6,526 nt of DNA from an uncultured Oscillibacter sp. (GTDB lineage Bacteria > Bacillota > Clostridia > Oscillospirales > Oscillospiraceae), in the NCBI GenBank assembly GCA_946494635.1, contig CAMMCS010000109.1, positions 1 to 6,526 on the forward strand, in the 5' to 3' direction. Numbering within the stretch: the stretch's first letter is position 1; every line of letters starts with the position of its first letter. Below the pieces are notes generated by a model. It saw nothing but the letters and a program-made list of their open reading frames with translations. It made no database searches and was not told the DNA's origin. A program made the translations under genes and the position numbers. Below are positions 5,803-6,526 of this stretch, in pieces.

Positions 5803-6526
5803 GGCCTTCCCGTCGCTGCCGAAGACCCGCATGTGGTGCATGGTCTCCCGCTTGACGGTCTCCGTGATGACGGGCATCAGCTCGAACGCGCCGGTAGACT
5901 GGTTGAAATGGCTGTTGGCGGCCCGGGCGGCGGCCAGGTTGTTGTGGGTGAAGATGTTCACCTTGGAGATGCCGTTGGCCACGCAGGCGCGGAAATCCTC
6001 GTCCGACAGGCCGCTGCCGCCGTGGAGCACCAGGGGGGTGGGGCAGGCGGCCGCGATCCGGGCCAGGCAGTCTAAGTTCAGCACCGGCGTCTGGGTGTAC
6101 ACGCCGTGGGCGGTGCCGATGGCCACGGCCAGGGCGTCGCACCCGCTCTCGCCGGCGAAGCGCACGGCGTCCGCCGGGTCGGTGTACACCGTGCGGGAGA
6201 TGTCGTCCTCCGCCGAGCCGTTGGAGCCCACGTGCCCGATCTCCGCCTCCAAAGAGCAGCCCGCCTCATGGGCCTTGGCCGCCATATCCCTGGTGCGGCG
6301 AAGGTTCTCCTCAAAGGGCAGCATGCTGCCGTCGAACATCACGGAGGAGAACCCCAGGTCGATGGCCCGCGCCACCAGCTCAGGGGTGAACCCGTGGTCG
6401 AAGTGCAGCGCCACGGGCACGGCGGCACGGCGGGCCATGCCCAGCATCATGTCGGCGTATTCCTCCAGCGTGGCGGCGGTCAGCAGGCTCTCCGCGGGGC
6501 CGATGATCACCGGCGAGCGCAGCTCC
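5800..6526 (-). CDS. Class II (zinc) ketose-bisphosphate aldolase, GatY/KbaY/FbaA-like, N-terminally truncated by the window edge
   Basis: The frame is open to the window edge, so the 241 visible residues are the C-terminal part of a protein usually about 280-290 residues long; roughly 40-45 N-terminal residues lie outside. An in-frame GTG at 6510 is only an internal valine, within ELRSPVIIGP. Numbered from the first visible residue, the class II aldolase signatures appear in order: HFDHG at 41-45 (catalytic Asp43, zinc ligand His44), SVMFDGS at 61-67, EAEIGHVG at 93-100 (zinc-site Glu), IGTAHGVY at 136-143 (zinc ligand His140), LVLHGGSG at 165-172 (zinc ligand His168 and phosphate-binding glycines) and KVNI at 188-191. 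By family knowledge it should cleave a ketose phosphate or bisphosphate into DHAP and an aldehyde in the cytosol. The stop TGA shares its A with the ATG of the downstream kinase, implying that the kinase product is its substrate. The exact sugar is unknown. The residues after KVNI (FTHNN) differ from the usual TELK/DTD-like continuation. Family confidence is high; substrate confidence is low. Confidence 0.95.
   Translation of the reverse strand, partial: ELRSPVIIGPAESLLTAATLEEYADMMLGMARRAAVPVALHFDHGFTPELVARAIDLGFSSVMFDGSMLPFEENLRRTRDMAAKAHEAGCSLEAEIGHVGSNGSAEDDISRTVYTDPADAVRFAGESGCDALAVAIGTAHGVYTQTPVLNLDCLARIAAACPTPLVLHGGSGLSDEDFRACVANGISKVNIFTHNNLAAARAANSHFNQSTGAFELMPVITETVKRETMHHMRVFGSDGKA

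Noticed and set aside
4289..6142. A 617-codon minus-strand frame that would extend the kinase N-terminally by 114 residues
   Set aside because: The extra part is an Arg/Gly/Pro/His-rich out-of-frame reading of the aldolase gene. FGGY homology begins just after the ATG at 5800, which overlaps the aldolase stop.
5800..6510. GTG at 6510 as the true start of the aldolase
   Set aside because: The frame remains open and family-like (ELRSP) to the window edge, and family length requires about 40-45 more residues, so the GTG encodes an internal valine.
45..6526. Sulfosugar (sulfoquinovose-type) degradation operon
   Set aside because: Isomerase, kinase and class II aldolase occur in some such pathways, but no sulfosugar-specific gene or diagnostic residue is visible here, so the label would be a guess.

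Overview
The window is GC-rich (about two-thirds G+C by eye) and holds five complete or nearly complete genes, all on the minus strand, packed as one probable operon. Strong Shine-Dalgarno sites (AAGGAGG at 7 nt), stop/start overlaps and the protein families suggest a GC-rich Firmicute, perhaps a gut Oscillospiraceae-type clostridium. That placement is an inference from style; no marker gene is present. No tRNA, rRNA, CRISPR array, mobile element or convincing promoter or terminator is visible. The operon promoter presumably lies beyond position 6526.

In transcription order (high to low coordinate) the layout is: (1) a class II ketose-bisphosphate-type aldolase, cut at its N-terminus by the window edge (5800-6526); (2) an FGGY carbohydrate kinase whose ATG overlaps the aldolase stop by one base (4289-5800); (3) an L-arabinose/L-fucose isomerase-family protein after a 59-nt gap (2832-4229); (4) a class III, PLP-dependent aminotransferase after a 90-nt gap carrying two small hairpins (1175-2740); (5) a Gfo/Idh/MocA-family NAD(P)-dependent oxidoreductase overlapping gene 4 by ATGA (45-1178). 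The last 44 bases are downstream of gene 5 and may lead into another gene outside the window.

Isomerase, kinase and class II aldolase form a textbook aldose -> ketose -> ketose phosphate -> DHAP + aldehyde route. The unusual part is its fusion, in one transcription unit, with a class III aminotransferase and a translationally coupled Gfo/Idh/MocA dehydrogenase. The simplest joint reading is catabolism of an unusual (possibly amino- or keto-) sugar or cyclitol: the aminotransferase and oxidoreductase exchange amino, keto and hydroxyl groups, and the isomerase, kinase and aldolase then feed the carbon into glycolysis. The substrate cannot be read from the sequence, and several active-site-proximal motifs differ from the best-known family members.
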